Notes under the pieces: model-generated
Database searches by the model: none
What the model saw: the letters and a program-made list of their open reading frames with translations, nothing else
Told to the model about the DNA's origin: nothing
Translations under genes and position numbers: made by a program
From: an uncultured Methylococcales bacterium
GTDB lineage: Bacteria > Pseudomonadota > Gammaproteobacteria > Methylococcales > Methylomonadaceae
Assembly (NCBI GenBank): GCA_903902705.1
Contig: CAIUVX010000094.1
Coordinates: 29,284-93,283, forward strand
DNA length: 64,000 bases
Direction of reading: 5' to 3'
Part shown: one piece after another, positions 8,384 through 16,734 of the stretch
How positions within the stretch are numbered: position 1 is the stretch's first letter
Layout of the letters: every line of letters begins with the position of its first letter

Positions 8384-10177
8384 TTAATAATTCAACGGTT
8401 TTCTCAGTTCATGGAAATTAGCGGTATTTAGTTGTAAATGTTTCGCTAAATAAGCCGCTGTTTCTTTGGGACGAATCTTGTGAACAAAGTTGTAACGTGC
8501 TTCGTGATAAGTATGATCGCCGCCGTAAAAGCTGGGATAAAAATTCATTTTCATGCGTTTTAATTCGGCGGCACGGTAAGCAGACAGTGGCTTAATGGCT
8601 TCATCTTTTTTGCGCAACTCATTTTTAGCCTGTAACTGCTGAGCAAAATCTGCGCTATTGGCAAGTGCTTCTGCACGTTGGCGTAATTCTGCTAAATAGT
8701 CATCCCACTCTTCAGGCAAGGTGTCATCGATTAAGCCAATTGCTTTGGCTTTTTGCATTCCAATCGGTAACGGAATATCAGTCAATTCGATAGCGTGTCC
8801 AATGCCGACCCGCTTGGGCAGTAAATACGTCCAATATTCTGAACCGTATAAGCCCATGGTTTTATAATGCGGGTTCATCATCACACCTGCGCGAGCAAAT
8901 ACTTTATCTGCTGCCAAGGTCATAATCACACCGCCCGCACCCGCTGAACCATAAACCGCTGAAATGACCAACTGATTTGGCGTATTGATAATTTCCAACA
9001 CCGCATCATCAATCGCATTGATGTTGCGCCATGATTCATCGGCAGGTTTTTTTGCCACTTCAATCATATTGAGATGAACGCCGTTTGACCAAAAATCCGT
9101 GCCGCCCATGAGTACAATCACTTTGGTAGCGCGTTTTTTGGCTTCACTGTACGCTAGACGTAAGCGTTGGCATTGCTCGGTACTCATCGCGCCATTGTGG
9201 AAATTAAAATATAAATAACCGACTTGATTATTTTCCTCGTACCAAATTTCTTTAAAGGTTTCCGCTTTGTCCATGTACAACAATTCGATAGGCGATTCTG
9301 GCACGTCTTTGAGTTTGGCTTCGCCCAATATGAGCGTAGCGGGTAATTTATAATCGGGTTTATTCAGTGAGGTTATGCGCGTGAGAAAGGATTGCCCATC
9401 TATTTTTTTGCGTTTTAAATGTGAAATCCAGATTGCACCATCAACAGCGGCACGGCAAATTGCACCATGCCGTTTAGCAATAATCTCACCTGGTTTCCAA
9501 CCGCGTAAGCACTCTTCTTTGTGAACACCAAACAGATAAAACTCTTCACCGCCAATAGTGTCTAAGACACCTGGAAAACTATCAGCCGCATTAATTTTGC
9601 GCATAATTATGTCAACGGTATCGGTTTCCCAGTTGATTTTTCTTTCTGGCTGTTTCATTAAAGGACGCAACGTGCCTTTTACATCGGGTTTACCGACATC
9701 GAGTTTTTCGGGTGTGAAGGATTTGCTGATAAATTTTTCCAACATCTCCAATATTACTTTAATCGCAGTTCCAGTGACTTCATGCCGATAAAGACTGGCT
9801 TTGGCTGCCTTACGCATTTTGAAAGTTGCTGTTGCCCAAATATCACCTGCATCCATTTCCTCGGCTGCTTCTAAAGCGGTGACTCCCCATTCGGTTAAAT
9901 TGTCGGTAATTGCCCAATCCAATGAAGACGGCCCTCTGTCGCCTTTAATACCTGGGTGGATAATGATACAAAGATGCTTTTGCCAAATCGTTTCTGGCAC
10001 ACGTTCTTTTAAAAAAGGACAGATAATCAAATCGGGTTGGAATAATTCCACCGAATGTTCCATGACTTCTGCGCTGATGGCTAAGGTGATTGACACTTCA
10101 TAACCGCGTGACACTAATTCGATATGAGTACGCTGGCATAAACCGTTATAAGATGATGTTATCAGTAATATTCGCAC
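8384..10177 (-). CDS. hypX: Hydrogenase maturation protein HypX/HoxX (CO-ligand synthesis for [NiFe] hydrogenase)
   Basis: 597 residues in two domains. The N-terminal half is a formyl-tetrahydrofolate transferase-like domain (IIHPGIKGDRGPSSLDWAI, EEMDAGDIWATA). The C-terminal half is an enoyl-CoA hydratase/crotonase-like domain (SAVYGSAGAGGVIMTLAADK). This fusion is diagnostic of HypX/HoxX, which makes the active-site CO ligand of [NiFe] hydrogenases from formyl-THF under aerobic conditions. The start is GTG with AGGGG upstream. No hydrogenase structural or other hyp gene lies in the window, so the target enzyme must be encoded elsewhere. A two-domain regulator is co-transcribed downstream. 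Confidence 0.93.
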   Translation of the reverse strand: MRILLITSSYNGLCQRTHIELVSRGYEVSITLAISAEVMEHSVELFQPDLIICPFLKERVPETIWQKHLCIIIHPGIKGDRGPSSLDWAITDNLTEWGVTALEAAEEMDAGDIWATATFKMRKAAKASLYRHEVTGTAIKVILEMLEKFISKSFTPEKLDVGKPDVKGTLRPLMKQPERKINWETDTVDIIMRKINAADSFPGVLDTIGGEEFYLFGVHKEECLRGWKPGEIIAKRHGAICRAAVDGAIWISHLKRKKIDGQSFLTRITSLNKPDYKLPATLILGEAKLKDVPESPIELLYMDKAETFKEIWYEENNQVGYLYFNFHNGAMSTEQCQRLRLAYSEAKKRATKVIVLMGGTDFWSNGVHLNMIEVAKKPADESWRNINAIDDAVLEIINTPNQLVISAVYGSAGAGGVIMTLAADKVFARAGVMMNPHYKTMGLYGSEYWTYLLPKRVGIGHAIELTDIPLPIGMQKAKAIGLIDDTLPEEWDDYLAELRQRAEALANSADFAQQLQAKNELRKKDEAIKPLSAYRAAELKRMKMNFYPSFYGGDHTYHEARYNFVHKIRPKETAAYLAKHLQLNTANFHELRKPLNY

Positions 10178-10570
10178 TTTTTTCCCCTGTCTATAGCTGG
10201 TTTTTATTTTATTATTTTCGCTACAAGTTGCCAGTTCGATGCGTGGTAATCGTAAACTCTATAAATTTAGAATTACGTTATTACAATATTTTTAGATACT
10301 TTCAGTGAACTGGACTTACATGAGCCTAGCATAATAATTTTATCGCCTGCAATATTAAAAATAGAATGGTATTTTAAGTGAGTTACAGGTTTTACCCACT
10401 ACCCGACAGCCGACCATCTTACGGGTTGATTTTGAACAGATTATCTACGCGCTTTCGTCATAAATCAATATCGGCTAGTTATCAGTTTTATCCAAAGGCT
10501 ATTATTGGCTCGCCATTGTGAATAGTTTCTTGAATTTGTTTGATACATCCCGCTATCAAAAAATACATCG
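10178..10570. other. Intergenic region upstream of hypX
   Basis: No coding region, RNA gene or convincing promoter was recognised. The hypX promoter should lie near 10178-10350 on the minus strand. Upstream parts of the broken Uma2 gene may have decayed beyond recognition toward the right end. Confidence 0.4.
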
Positions 10571-10953
10571 CCTGTTTTAACTAATGCCAACCAATTTTTT
10601 TATCCTGATGTGATGGTGGTCTGTGACGATAAAACCGACAATTCCTATTACACCGAATCACCGATTTTATTAGTTGAAGTGCTGTCAAAATCCACGCGCC
10701 GCACCGATGAAACCATTAAGCGCGTAGCTTATTCGTCATTACCGAGTGTGCAGGAATAGGTATGTGTGAGCAGGATTTTGTTGACGTAGAAATATGCAGA
10801 CGCTCTTCGGGTTGGGTATCGAATCATTATTTTCTAGGCGATGATGTGTGGTTTGAATCCTTGGATTTTAACTTAGCGGTAGAGGAAATCTATCGCTGGG
10901 TTGAAAATGAAGACATGGCGGCGTTTTTACAGGCGCGTAAGTTGGGTGATTAG
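10571..10953 (+). pseudogene. Uma2-family (DUF820) endonuclease remnant
   Basis: The frame through 10583-10759 reads NANQFFYPDVMVVCDD, then SPILLVEVLSKSTRRTDETI and AYSSLPSVQE, a typical Uma2 core, and stops at TAG (10757-10759). The rest of the family (EQDFVDVEICRRSSGWVSN, HYFLGDDVWFESL, VENEDMAAF) continues in another frame from 10762 to 10953. The N-terminal half, including the usual start, is missing. The gene is therefore dead by truncation plus a frameshift. Uma2 genes are common in mobile accessory DNA, which fits its place at the edge of the island. Confidence 0.85.
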
Positions 10954-10960
10954 AATGTTT

Positions 10961-10986
10961 CGTTTCCAAACTGGAGTTTGGAAACG
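10961..10986. repeat. 26-bp palindrome
   Basis: CGTTTCCAAACT pairs perfectly with AGTTTGGAAACG across GG. The same GGAACGAGAC end recurs at 11207-11216 and at 28973-28982, so it belongs to a dispersed repeat family. It could also end transcription, but no T-run follows. Confidence 0.6.
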
Positions 10987-11023
10987 AGACATTTGGAATA
11001 ATCATTTAGCAGTGACTTGTAAA

Positions 11024-11090
11024 GCGCGAAGCGAAACCTATCATTTACGCGGATTTGTGATGTGTTTCGCAAGCTCTACCCATCTTAGGG
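11024..11090. repeat. REP-like imperfect palindrome, copy A
   Basis: The left arm GCGAAACCTATCA faces the right arm TGATGTGTTTCGC with two mismatches. The right part TTTCGCAAGCTCTACCC recurs at 52934-52978 after dnaA. It lies between the Uma2 remnant and the end of the ATPase gene and carries no ORF. Confidence 0.6.
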
Positions 11091-11226
11091 GTTCAAAAAA
11101 CATCAAAACGTTATTTTTTAACTTATTGATTTATATATGATACTGGAGTCAAAACTCATAATTTTTGACTCCAAAATCGAATACTTTCACAGTCTCCAGA
11201 GCTTGGGAACGAGACAATCTACACAG

Positions 11227-13584
11227 CTACGCGGTGTTTTCCGTTTGAATTTCTAAAGCACTCCAAAATGCTGGATTTATATGATATATGATATTTTTTC
11301 CATTCATGCTGCGCTTACTTTGCAACGCTTTTAATCGCTTCATATCATAATCGACCGTGTAAACATATGCTATTTCACCATTGTCACGCATCACTCCAAA
11401 AACACCAAACCACATTAAAGTATCAATTATCTCTTCATTTCTACTTGGTTCTTTTAACGATTCTGTTAATAAGTGATTAACATCGTCTCTTGTTATTATG
11501 TTGGTACATTCTGTAAAAACATATAGTAAACCATCAACATTTTTTACAACATCCTCTATTTCAAGATTTATTTCAGATACACAATCCTTTGAATACAATG
11601 ACACGCCTTTATCTATATCGCCTTCTTCAATTCTTGTGTGACCAAGGTTCATTGCAATGCTTTTGCAGTGATTGATAAGATTTAATAGATATCGTGGTCT
11701 CATTAGACTTCTATCAATAATATACTGAGACGTTTCCTCGCCTCGAATGTGGGTAACAAACACTTGAGCCCATAAGTCATTAAAACTATCGTTTTCGCGA
11801 CCATGACTTATCATCCGTTTTCTTAACATTTCTCTTAATAAATCCGCATCCTGCCAGTCAACTGATATCACAAATTCTTTACCACGATCTGCTGTTTCTC
11901 GTATCAATAAGTCATAGACATCATTTCTCAGAAACACAATTGTATGACATTCAAACCCTCTCCTAGATATCCAATGCTCTATTTTTCTGCTTGCATCCAG
12001 TAAACACCTGATTATTATTAAGTCTATAGCTTCTAATCCATGTGTTGGCCAACCTTTATCAAGATTATCTATCAATATCCATAAGCCTTCTTTGTAACGC
12101 ATATAGTTGAGTATGTCATTGCGTACGATATCCAAATCGTACCGATAAATAAGTTCAGTTATCTCTGCATTGTTTAGTGAAATATTACAACCTTCTTTTC
12201 CTAGCTCTAAATATTTGTTCTCAAGACTCTGGGTTAATTTAAGTAGTCTTTCTGCAAAATCACCTTCAAATAAAAGAGTATCTTGTTTATATCTGTTATA
12301 TATATCAAGATACGCTTCTGAAATTTTATGGTCATATTCATGGTATTTGCGATCATATTTGACAATTCCCGCGCATACTTCCATTAATAAAACGTACTCC
12401 CAAAAAGCAGTTACCGTGTGTTCCAATGTCCCCCTATCTAACATATTTAACACTTGTCTTTTAAAGTTAAGCAGTTGGTATCCTTCTGGCTTAAGATCAA
12501 GCACTACTTTCTTTCGTTGTGCATAGATAGCGTTTCTCACCATAAAGAAAATTGCACTTTTTCCTGTTCCTTTTCTTCCTTTTACTAAACGCCCTTCACC
12601 TCGTAAAACTCTGTTAAATTCACTGGTTTTCAGATAGTAAGACCTTAGATTTGTGAGCTCGTTTTCTGCGGCACTGGCACCCAAATCCAATTCTTGAAGA
12701 AATGACTTGCTGTTAGCGAACCACTGATTACGATCTTTGTACAATTTATTTTGTACATCAACTGCAAACTTGTGAATATGCGCATCAATTTGGTCGGGAA
12801 ACTTATATGTTTTCACTAAGTCGCGATAATCCAGTGGAATAGGTGCATCGCCTGACTGGATTAGTAATACAATTTTGTTCATTGCAGCCCCTAGCCCAGC
12901 GATGAAGGCAGCTCTAAGGTTGTGTAGTTTCGAATCTAAGTTCTGAGGAGGTAACAATGGAATAATGATTCCAATAGATTGAGAAACTTGCCTTATGGCT
13001 TCGTCACATGAAATACGCATTTGTTCATTCGGATCAAAGCTCCTGTAAAACAAACGTGCTTTTTTTACATTAGATTTAAGACGAGAAATTGCGTCTGAAT
13101 TATATAGTGCCCCCAGCATGTATACAGGTGAACCCCTGTTAGTCTCTGTCTCTATTGTGAGCGAATATAGAGGCGACAAATTATCCACATCCTCAAGATA
13201 TTTCAACAGTTCGGCAGAATTAGCATACTCGACATACCCAATCGTATCTAGTAATCCAAGCTTATTGAATTCATCTTGCTCAATAAAATATTCTGGATTT
13301 AGTGTTAGCAGTATTTTTTTTCGTAAACCAATAGCATAACCTATTTCATAGATGACATTAAAATTAAGTACCGATATATCGGCAGCAAAAATATCACTTT
13401 CTTTAATTTGCCTCATAATTTCATGAATAATAAATTGTCCATTTACATTACTTTCTTTCCATGTTTTATAATTAACTAGTGCAGAGTTTCTGTTTACGTT
13501 TTTAACAGATCGTTCTATACAGTCACCTAAAATATTAGGAGATGATGGATACGCAAAGAATCCCTTTTCTTTTTTTATGCTCAT
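11227..13584 (-). CDS. Putative defence ATPase: two TIR/NDT-like domains plus Sll1717-type P-loop ATPase
   Basis: 785 residues. Residues 1-130 look like a TIR-like or nucleoside-deoxyribosyltransferase-like NAD/nucleotide-binding fold (KGFFAYPSS, then SDIFAADISVLNFNVIYEIG with a candidate catalytic Glu80). Residues 175-285 appear to repeat this fold in degenerate form (ARLFYRSFDP, FIAGLGAAMNKIVLLIQ). The rest is a P-loop ATPase of the Sll1717 type: Walker A GRKGTGKS at 336-343, Walker B WILIDNLD at 502-509, a sensor-like IVFLRNDVYDLL, and a winged-helix-like C-terminus. It lies 91 bp after the membrane-protein gene as the third gene of the cassette. The ATPase call is firm; the N-terminal assignment and the defence role are inference. 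Confidence 0.75.
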   Translation of the reverse strand: MSIKKEKGFFAYPSSPNILGDCIERSVKNVNRNSALVNYKTWKESNVNGQFIIHEIMRQIKESDIFAADISVLNFNVIYEIGYAIGLRKKILLTLNPEYFIEQDEFNKLGLLDTIGYVEYANSAELLKYLEDVDNLSPLYSLTIETETNRGSPVYMLGALYNSDAISRLKSNVKKARLFYRSFDPNEQMRISCDEAIRQVSQSIGIIIPLLPPQNLDSKLHNLRAAFIAGLGAAMNKIVLLIQSGDAPIPLDYRDLVKTYKFPDQIDAHIHKFAVDVQNKLYKDRNQWFANSKSFLQELDLGASAAENELTNLRSYYLKTSEFNRVLRGEGRLVKGRKGTGKSAIFFMVRNAIYAQRKKVVLDLKPEGYQLLNFKRQVLNMLDRGTLEHTVTAFWEYVLLMEVCAGIVKYDRKYHEYDHKISEAYLDIYNRYKQDTLLFEGDFAERLLKLTQSLENKYLELGKEGCNISLNNAEITELIYRYDLDIVRNDILNYMRYKEGLWILIDNLDKGWPTHGLEAIDLIIIRCLLDASRKIEHWISRRGFECHTIVFLRNDVYDLLIRETADRGKEFVISVDWQDADLLREMLRKRMISHGRENDSFNDLWAQVFVTHIRGEETSQYIIDRSLMRPRYLLNLINHCKSIAMNLGHTRIEEGDIDKGVSLYSKDCVSEINLEIEDVVKNVDGLLYVFTECTNIITRDDVNHLLTESLKEPSRNEEIIDTLMWFGVFGVMRDNGEIAYVYTVDYDMKRLKALQSKRSMNGKNIIYHINPAFWSALEIQTENTA

Positions 13585-13675
13585 TTTATTTTATCCTTCA
13601 AAGGCAACTATTTAGTATGGTAGATACAAGCCCGCATGAATTAGATGCGAAATGTGGGAAAACGATGTACTTCCT

Positions 13676-14359
13676 CTAGCGAATCCGCAAAATTCGCAAG
13701 ATTTCGTGGAGTTTGTTGGACAGAATTGTTGGTAACTCGCGTAATAGTGAATTGTGCCGATTATAAAGATAAAGAATTGTCGATATACCAACAAGTAAAC
13801 AGGGAACAATTCCTAGTATCATTGACGGACTAAGTGTTTTAAGTGTTTGGTACTTTGATATATCACTGTCAATTCTGATTTTAATGCACAGTAAGACTAT
13901 CAATGGAAACGCAAGAGTATATAGTAACCCTATCCATTTCGAGAATATTGGATATTCATTGAGATATGATTTTCCTTCTCTTGTAAATGCAAGTGTTCCC
14001 GCGTAGTTGCGGTTAATTATATCCTCCAGATTATGGAGGTAGTTATATTGCCGTTCAATTTGAATAACAGTTTGATAATACCTAGAAGAAAATCCAAATA
14101 GAAGAAGCGAAAGTAGCGTTTCAAATAGGCTTGAATGCTTGTCGATGCTTATATCTAATTGCTTGTTAAGGAGACTACTCATATTGTCATTCACCAATTC
14201 GGTTGAAGTCACTTGCAACGAAAAAAGTGCAAGTATAACTAACAGCGCATAAAACAACATTTCGCGTTGTTTCACGCTGGCAAGGTGAATTTCGTAGCTA
14301 TCTTTGTAATGAGAGCAGAGATTATTCAACTCTGCTTCTTGTAATTTATTTTGCGGCAT
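13676..14359 (-). CDS. Four-helix membrane protein of the TIR cassette (candidate effector)
   Basis: 227 residues of no recognised family. Hydrophobic segments lie at about residues 34-52, 80-95, 140-160 and 178-198, giving four predicted membrane helices with basic, helical N- and C-terminal parts. The layout recalls the small membrane effectors of nucleotide-signalling immune systems (SLATT-like), but no signature can be claimed. Its ATG overlaps the end of the TIR gene by 14 bp, so translation is probably coupled and the stoichiometry matched. The ATPase gene follows 91 bp later. Confidence 0.75.
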   Translation of the reverse strand: MPQNKLQEAELNNLCSHYKDSYEIHLASVKQREMLFYALLVILALFSLQVTSTELVNDNMSSLLNKQLDISIDKHSSLFETLLSLLLFGFSSRYYQTVIQIERQYNYLHNLEDIINRNYAGTLAFTREGKSYLNEYPIFSKWIGLLYTLAFPLIVLLCIKIRIDSDISKYQTLKTLSPSMILGIVPCLLVGISTILYLYNRHNSLLRELPTILSNKLHEILRILRIR

Positions 14360-14777
14360 CGTTTAACGCCTTGACGATTGCTTCTTGAGTAAAGCTCATC
14401 GCCCAACTAGCACCAGAATTTAGTAGCTGTTCTGGACTTTCGTATGCCTTATCAAGTTTGACTGCAACTAGCTTGTTTTTATGTTCTTTGCTTTTTGCGA
14501 CTTCATAATTCAGCCAGTTTTTATAGCCAATCTCTTTATGATCCTTGTGTTGCTTATTGGCTTCTTTGCCAACGAGGACAACCGTGTAGTTGGCTTCGTT
14601 AATTTTTTTGGATAAAACTTGCTTAACAACAGGCACTGACCAACTATTAATTTCAGTAGAGGAAAGGTCACTGAAATAAAAATCAAAATTTGGATTTGCA
14701 TCCCACGCTTTTAACAGAGCTTTATAGTGTTTGTCATTATCGTAGTCAAAACTGACGAAAACTTTTTTCTTAGCCAT
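14346..14777 (-). CDS. ThsB-like TIR domain protein (PF08937-type)
   Basis: 143 residues forming a single small TIR-like domain: KKKVFVSFDYDND at the N-terminus, FDFYFSDLS, NYTVVLVG and WLNYEVAKS with a conserved-type Glu92. This matches the MTH538/ThsB TIR family, whose Thoeris members make a cyclic ADP-ribose signal from NAD on phage infection. The ATG at 14777 was chosen over an upstream in-frame GTG (14786) because AGGTGA lies 7 nt before it. It heads the cassette and overlaps the membrane-protein gene. No ThsA (SIR2-SLOG) gene is nearby, so this is not classical Thoeris. Confidence 0.82.
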   Translation of the reverse strand: MAKKKVFVSFDYDNDKHYKALLKAWDANPNFDFYFSDLSSTEINSWSVPVVKQVLSKKINEANYTVVLVGKEANKQHKDHKEIGYKNWLNYEVAKSKEHKNKLVAVKLDKAYESPEQLLNSGASWAMSFTQEAIVKALNDAAK

Positions 14778-14876
14778 TTTTATCACCTATGTGAGTTACT
14801 GATGGTTTAATTTTATTAACAATCTATTTGCGGGAATGTTGTCCAACCACCCCATACTAACAAACTCCCACTATTT

Positions 14877-14904
14877 TTTATAATTTTGCGATTTTATTTA
14901 TCAA
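14877..14904 (-). promoter_or_regulatory. Probable sigma70 promoter of the TIR-4TM-ATPase operon
   Basis: On the minus strand TTGATA and TATAAA are separated by 16 bp, about 100 bp before the TIR start. This gives the cassette its own promoter. The call is by consensus only. Confidence 0.55.
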
Positions 14905-15064
14905 CACGATAAGATAGGCATAGGATATGCTGAGGTACGAAGCGCATCTTATCGCATTGATACGTTTTTAGTCATTCATTCATGACACTCTGGGTAAAAT
15001 CATTTTTAGCACTGTTCTAAAATATCATTACTGCCCCGCCTTGCTCAAAAGCGGAATATAAAAT

Positions 15065-15169
15065 CCCAGCATTTGCCAATGTAATGCTACTTGGTTCATT
15101 TGCTGCACATTCCCAATAGCCTTTGCCACAAGCCGTTTGGTTCTGCTAAATCAATCGCCATTGGTTCAG
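15065..15169. repeat. Direct repeat left of the toxin-antitoxin pair
   Basis: These 105 bp repeat 15928-16045 with scattered changes and an 11-bp deletion between two CCAAAC words (minus-strand reading). They derive from the 3' end of the FG-GAP-like gene debris. The deletion shifts the frame, so this copy is dead. The two copies bracket the toxin-antitoxin genes. Confidence 0.8.
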
Positions 15170-15191
15170 AAATAATTTATCCCTCGACTTG

Positions 15192-15515
15192 CTAAGCCAA
15201 TATTTTTAATCCGTGTTTCTGCACTACTGCCAAGAGCTTAAGAGCCATCCCACTAGGACGCTTCGCGCCTGTTTCCCATTTTTGTATGGTTGATTCGCTG
15301 GTGTTGAGATAACGGGCAAAAATAGGCTGACTGACGTGGTTGTTTTCACGGATGCGCTTTATTTGTTGCGGTTCGATTTCTGTAGGAACAACAAGACAGG
15401 ATTCATCAAACTCACGCAGGGTGGTTTTATCAATTGCCTCTGCATGGTATAACCCTTGGACTGCGCTGTGTATGGCGGCAAAAGCATCACTTTTGAATTT
15501 AGGTTTGTTGGGCAT
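15192..15515 (-). CDS. HigA/NadS-like antitoxin, XRE-type HTH
   Basis: 107 residues. The C-terminal half is a Cro/CI helix-turn-helix (SQPIFARYLNTSESTIQKWE, then GAKRPSGMALKLL). The N-terminal part should bind the toxin. Its start overlaps the end of the toxin gene by 17 bp, the toxin-first order typical of higBA. It probably neutralises the toxin and represses the operon. Confidence 0.88.
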   Translation of the reverse strand: MPNKPKFKSDAFAAIHSAVQGLYHAEAIDKTTLREFDESCLVVPTEIEPQQIKRIRENNHVSQPIFARYLNTSESTIQKWETGAKRPSGMALKLLAVVQKHGLKILA

Positions 15516-15879
15516 GGCAAATCTCCACTAAATCACCGTTTTTTATTTGGGTGTTGATTGTTTTATCGGTCTGACGACCATAGAGCGCGGCTAACTTTTT
15601 GAATTCGGCAAGCTCATCTGTATCAATATTGCTTCGGTCTTTTTTGGCAAATAGATAGGTATAAATCCAGTATTGTCCGCCTTTGGCAATGATGATTGAA
15701 CGGTGTCTATTGTCGTTAAGACGTTTTTTGAACACGCCGCCGCCCAAATCATCCGCCTGACCCTGCATGACTTGACGCAGTGCCGCACAAAGTTCTTCAT
15801 CACGGATACGCGCTTTTTGGGCTGCTTTTGCAAACCAAGCGGTTTTAAAAATTCGGGCAGTTGTATGGGTGTCAGTCAT
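15499..15879 (-). CDS. RelE/HigB-like toxin
   Basis: 126 residues from the ATG at 15879 (MTDTHTTARIFKTAWFAKAA). An upstream TTG at 15915 would add 12 poorly conserved residues. Motifs such as GGGVFKKRLNDNRHRSIIIA and YWIYTYLFAKKDRSNI match the RelE/ParE-superfamily toxins paired with HigA-type antitoxins, which cleave mRNA at the ribosome. No strong ribosome-binding site is visible. The pair sits between two copies of a gene fragment, a sign of insertion. Confidence 0.87.
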   Translation of the reverse strand: MTDTHTTARIFKTAWFAKAAQKARIRDEELCAALRQVMQGQADDLGGGVFKKRLNDNRHRSIIIAKGGQYWIYTYLFAKKDRSNIDTDELAEFKKLAALYGRQTDKTINTQIKNGDLVEICHAQQT

Positions 15880-15927
15880 GGCTGATTTATAGCATAGTGG
15901 TAGCACTGGGTGCAACGAAAATTAAAC

Positions 15928-16207
15928 CCCCAGCATTTACTAATGTAATGCTATTGGGCTTCATTTACTGCACATTCCCAATAGCCTTTGCCACAAGCCG
16001 TTTGGTAGGTGTTTGGTTCTGCTAAATCAATCCCCATTGGTTCAGCATTCCAATCAAGGTCATTATCGGTACAATCCATTCATAATTATCATGGTTCGAT
16101 AGTTTAACAGCTAACGCGCCTTTGCTGGTGTTAATACGGGCTAATAAAATAGCGTAATCTGGTTTTCCATCGCCGTTAAAATCCGCTTCTACGCTTGCGC
16201 AAGCCAA
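15928..16207 (-). pseudogene. FG-GAP/VCBS-like gene remnant
   Basis: On the minus strand the sequence reads ACASVEADFNGDGKPDYAIL, a calcium-binding FG-GAP-like motif, then ALAVKLSNHDNYEW. The frame then shifts and resumes as DLDWNAEPMGIDLAEPN and TYQTACGKGYWECAVNEAQ before a stop. The upstream part is replaced by a REP-like repeat (16208-16284). The gene is truncated at its start and frameshifted. Its 3' end is duplicated at 15065-15169. Confidence 0.75.
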
Positions 16208-16284
16208 GTAGGTCGAATTAGCGTAGCGTAACCCGACAGATTCGTTGATTAATGTCGGGTTACGGCAAGCCTAACTCGACCTAC
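16208..16284. repeat. REP-like palindrome (GTAACCCGACA family), copy A
   Basis: The arms GTAGGTCGAATTAGCG and the inner GTAACCCGACA face TGTCGGGTTAC and CTAACTCGACCTAC. A diverged copy follows xseA at 45599-45662. The element truncates the FG-GAP-like gene. Confidence 0.75.
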
Positions 16285-16399
16285 ACGACTTGATACTGTT
16301 GGATATTTTTAAGTTTAGGGTAGTAAGAGGATAACTGGGATTGACACGCCATCCTTGGCTTCTGGAGAAATACCTAAGATTTTATAGAGCGGTATTAAA

Positions 16400-16639
16400 T
16401 TAAGCAGGATGTAACAAAGTTAACAGCGTTTGCGCTTGTTCTGCTGCTTCATGTCCTAAGTGCGTTAAATAACCGCCATCTTCTTGGGTAACTAAACCTT
16501 TTTCATATAAACGTTTGGTTGCCGCGACTATATCGGCTGCGGCTTCTTTTTTATGAACTTTTATTCCTTCTTGTGTGGTGCTTAAGTTGTAACGAACCAG
16601 CATATTCAGTTCATCGACAATCTCTTGGGTATAGGGCAT
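16400..16639 (-). CDS. TIGR02647 family small protein
   Basis: 79 residues matching the TIGR02647 family of gammaproteobacteria over the full length (MPYTQEIVDELNMLVRYNLS, KGLVTQEDGGYLTHLG, HEAAEQAQTLL). The fold looks like a small winged helix. The function is unknown. It stands alone between gene debris and the kinase gene. Confidence 0.88.
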   Translation of the reverse strand: MPYTQEIVDELNMLVRYNLSTTQEGIKVHKKEAAADIVAATKRLYEKGLVTQEDGGYLTHLGHEAAEQAQTLLTLLHPA

Positions 16640-16734
16640 AACAAATCCTCATGATTTATTGAGTTAAACGAGCTGGCTATAGTAACCTGAGTTCGATATA
16701 AACACTATGCGAATACGCTGAACACGCCACTACT

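Noticed and set aside
10762..10953. Treating the 63-codon frame as an intact gene
   Set aside because: It is the C-terminal part of a Uma2 protein whose preceding part lies in another frame, so it belongs to the pseudogene.
13612..13833. Short frames on both strands between the membrane-protein and ATPase genes
   Set aside because: Both mostly overlap the 3' end of the membrane-protein gene in other frames and lack start signals.
14346..14777. Naming the TIR cassette as Thoeris
   Set aside because: Only ThsB is recognisable. No SIR2-SLOG or Macro-type ThsA is present, so the name would overstate the match.
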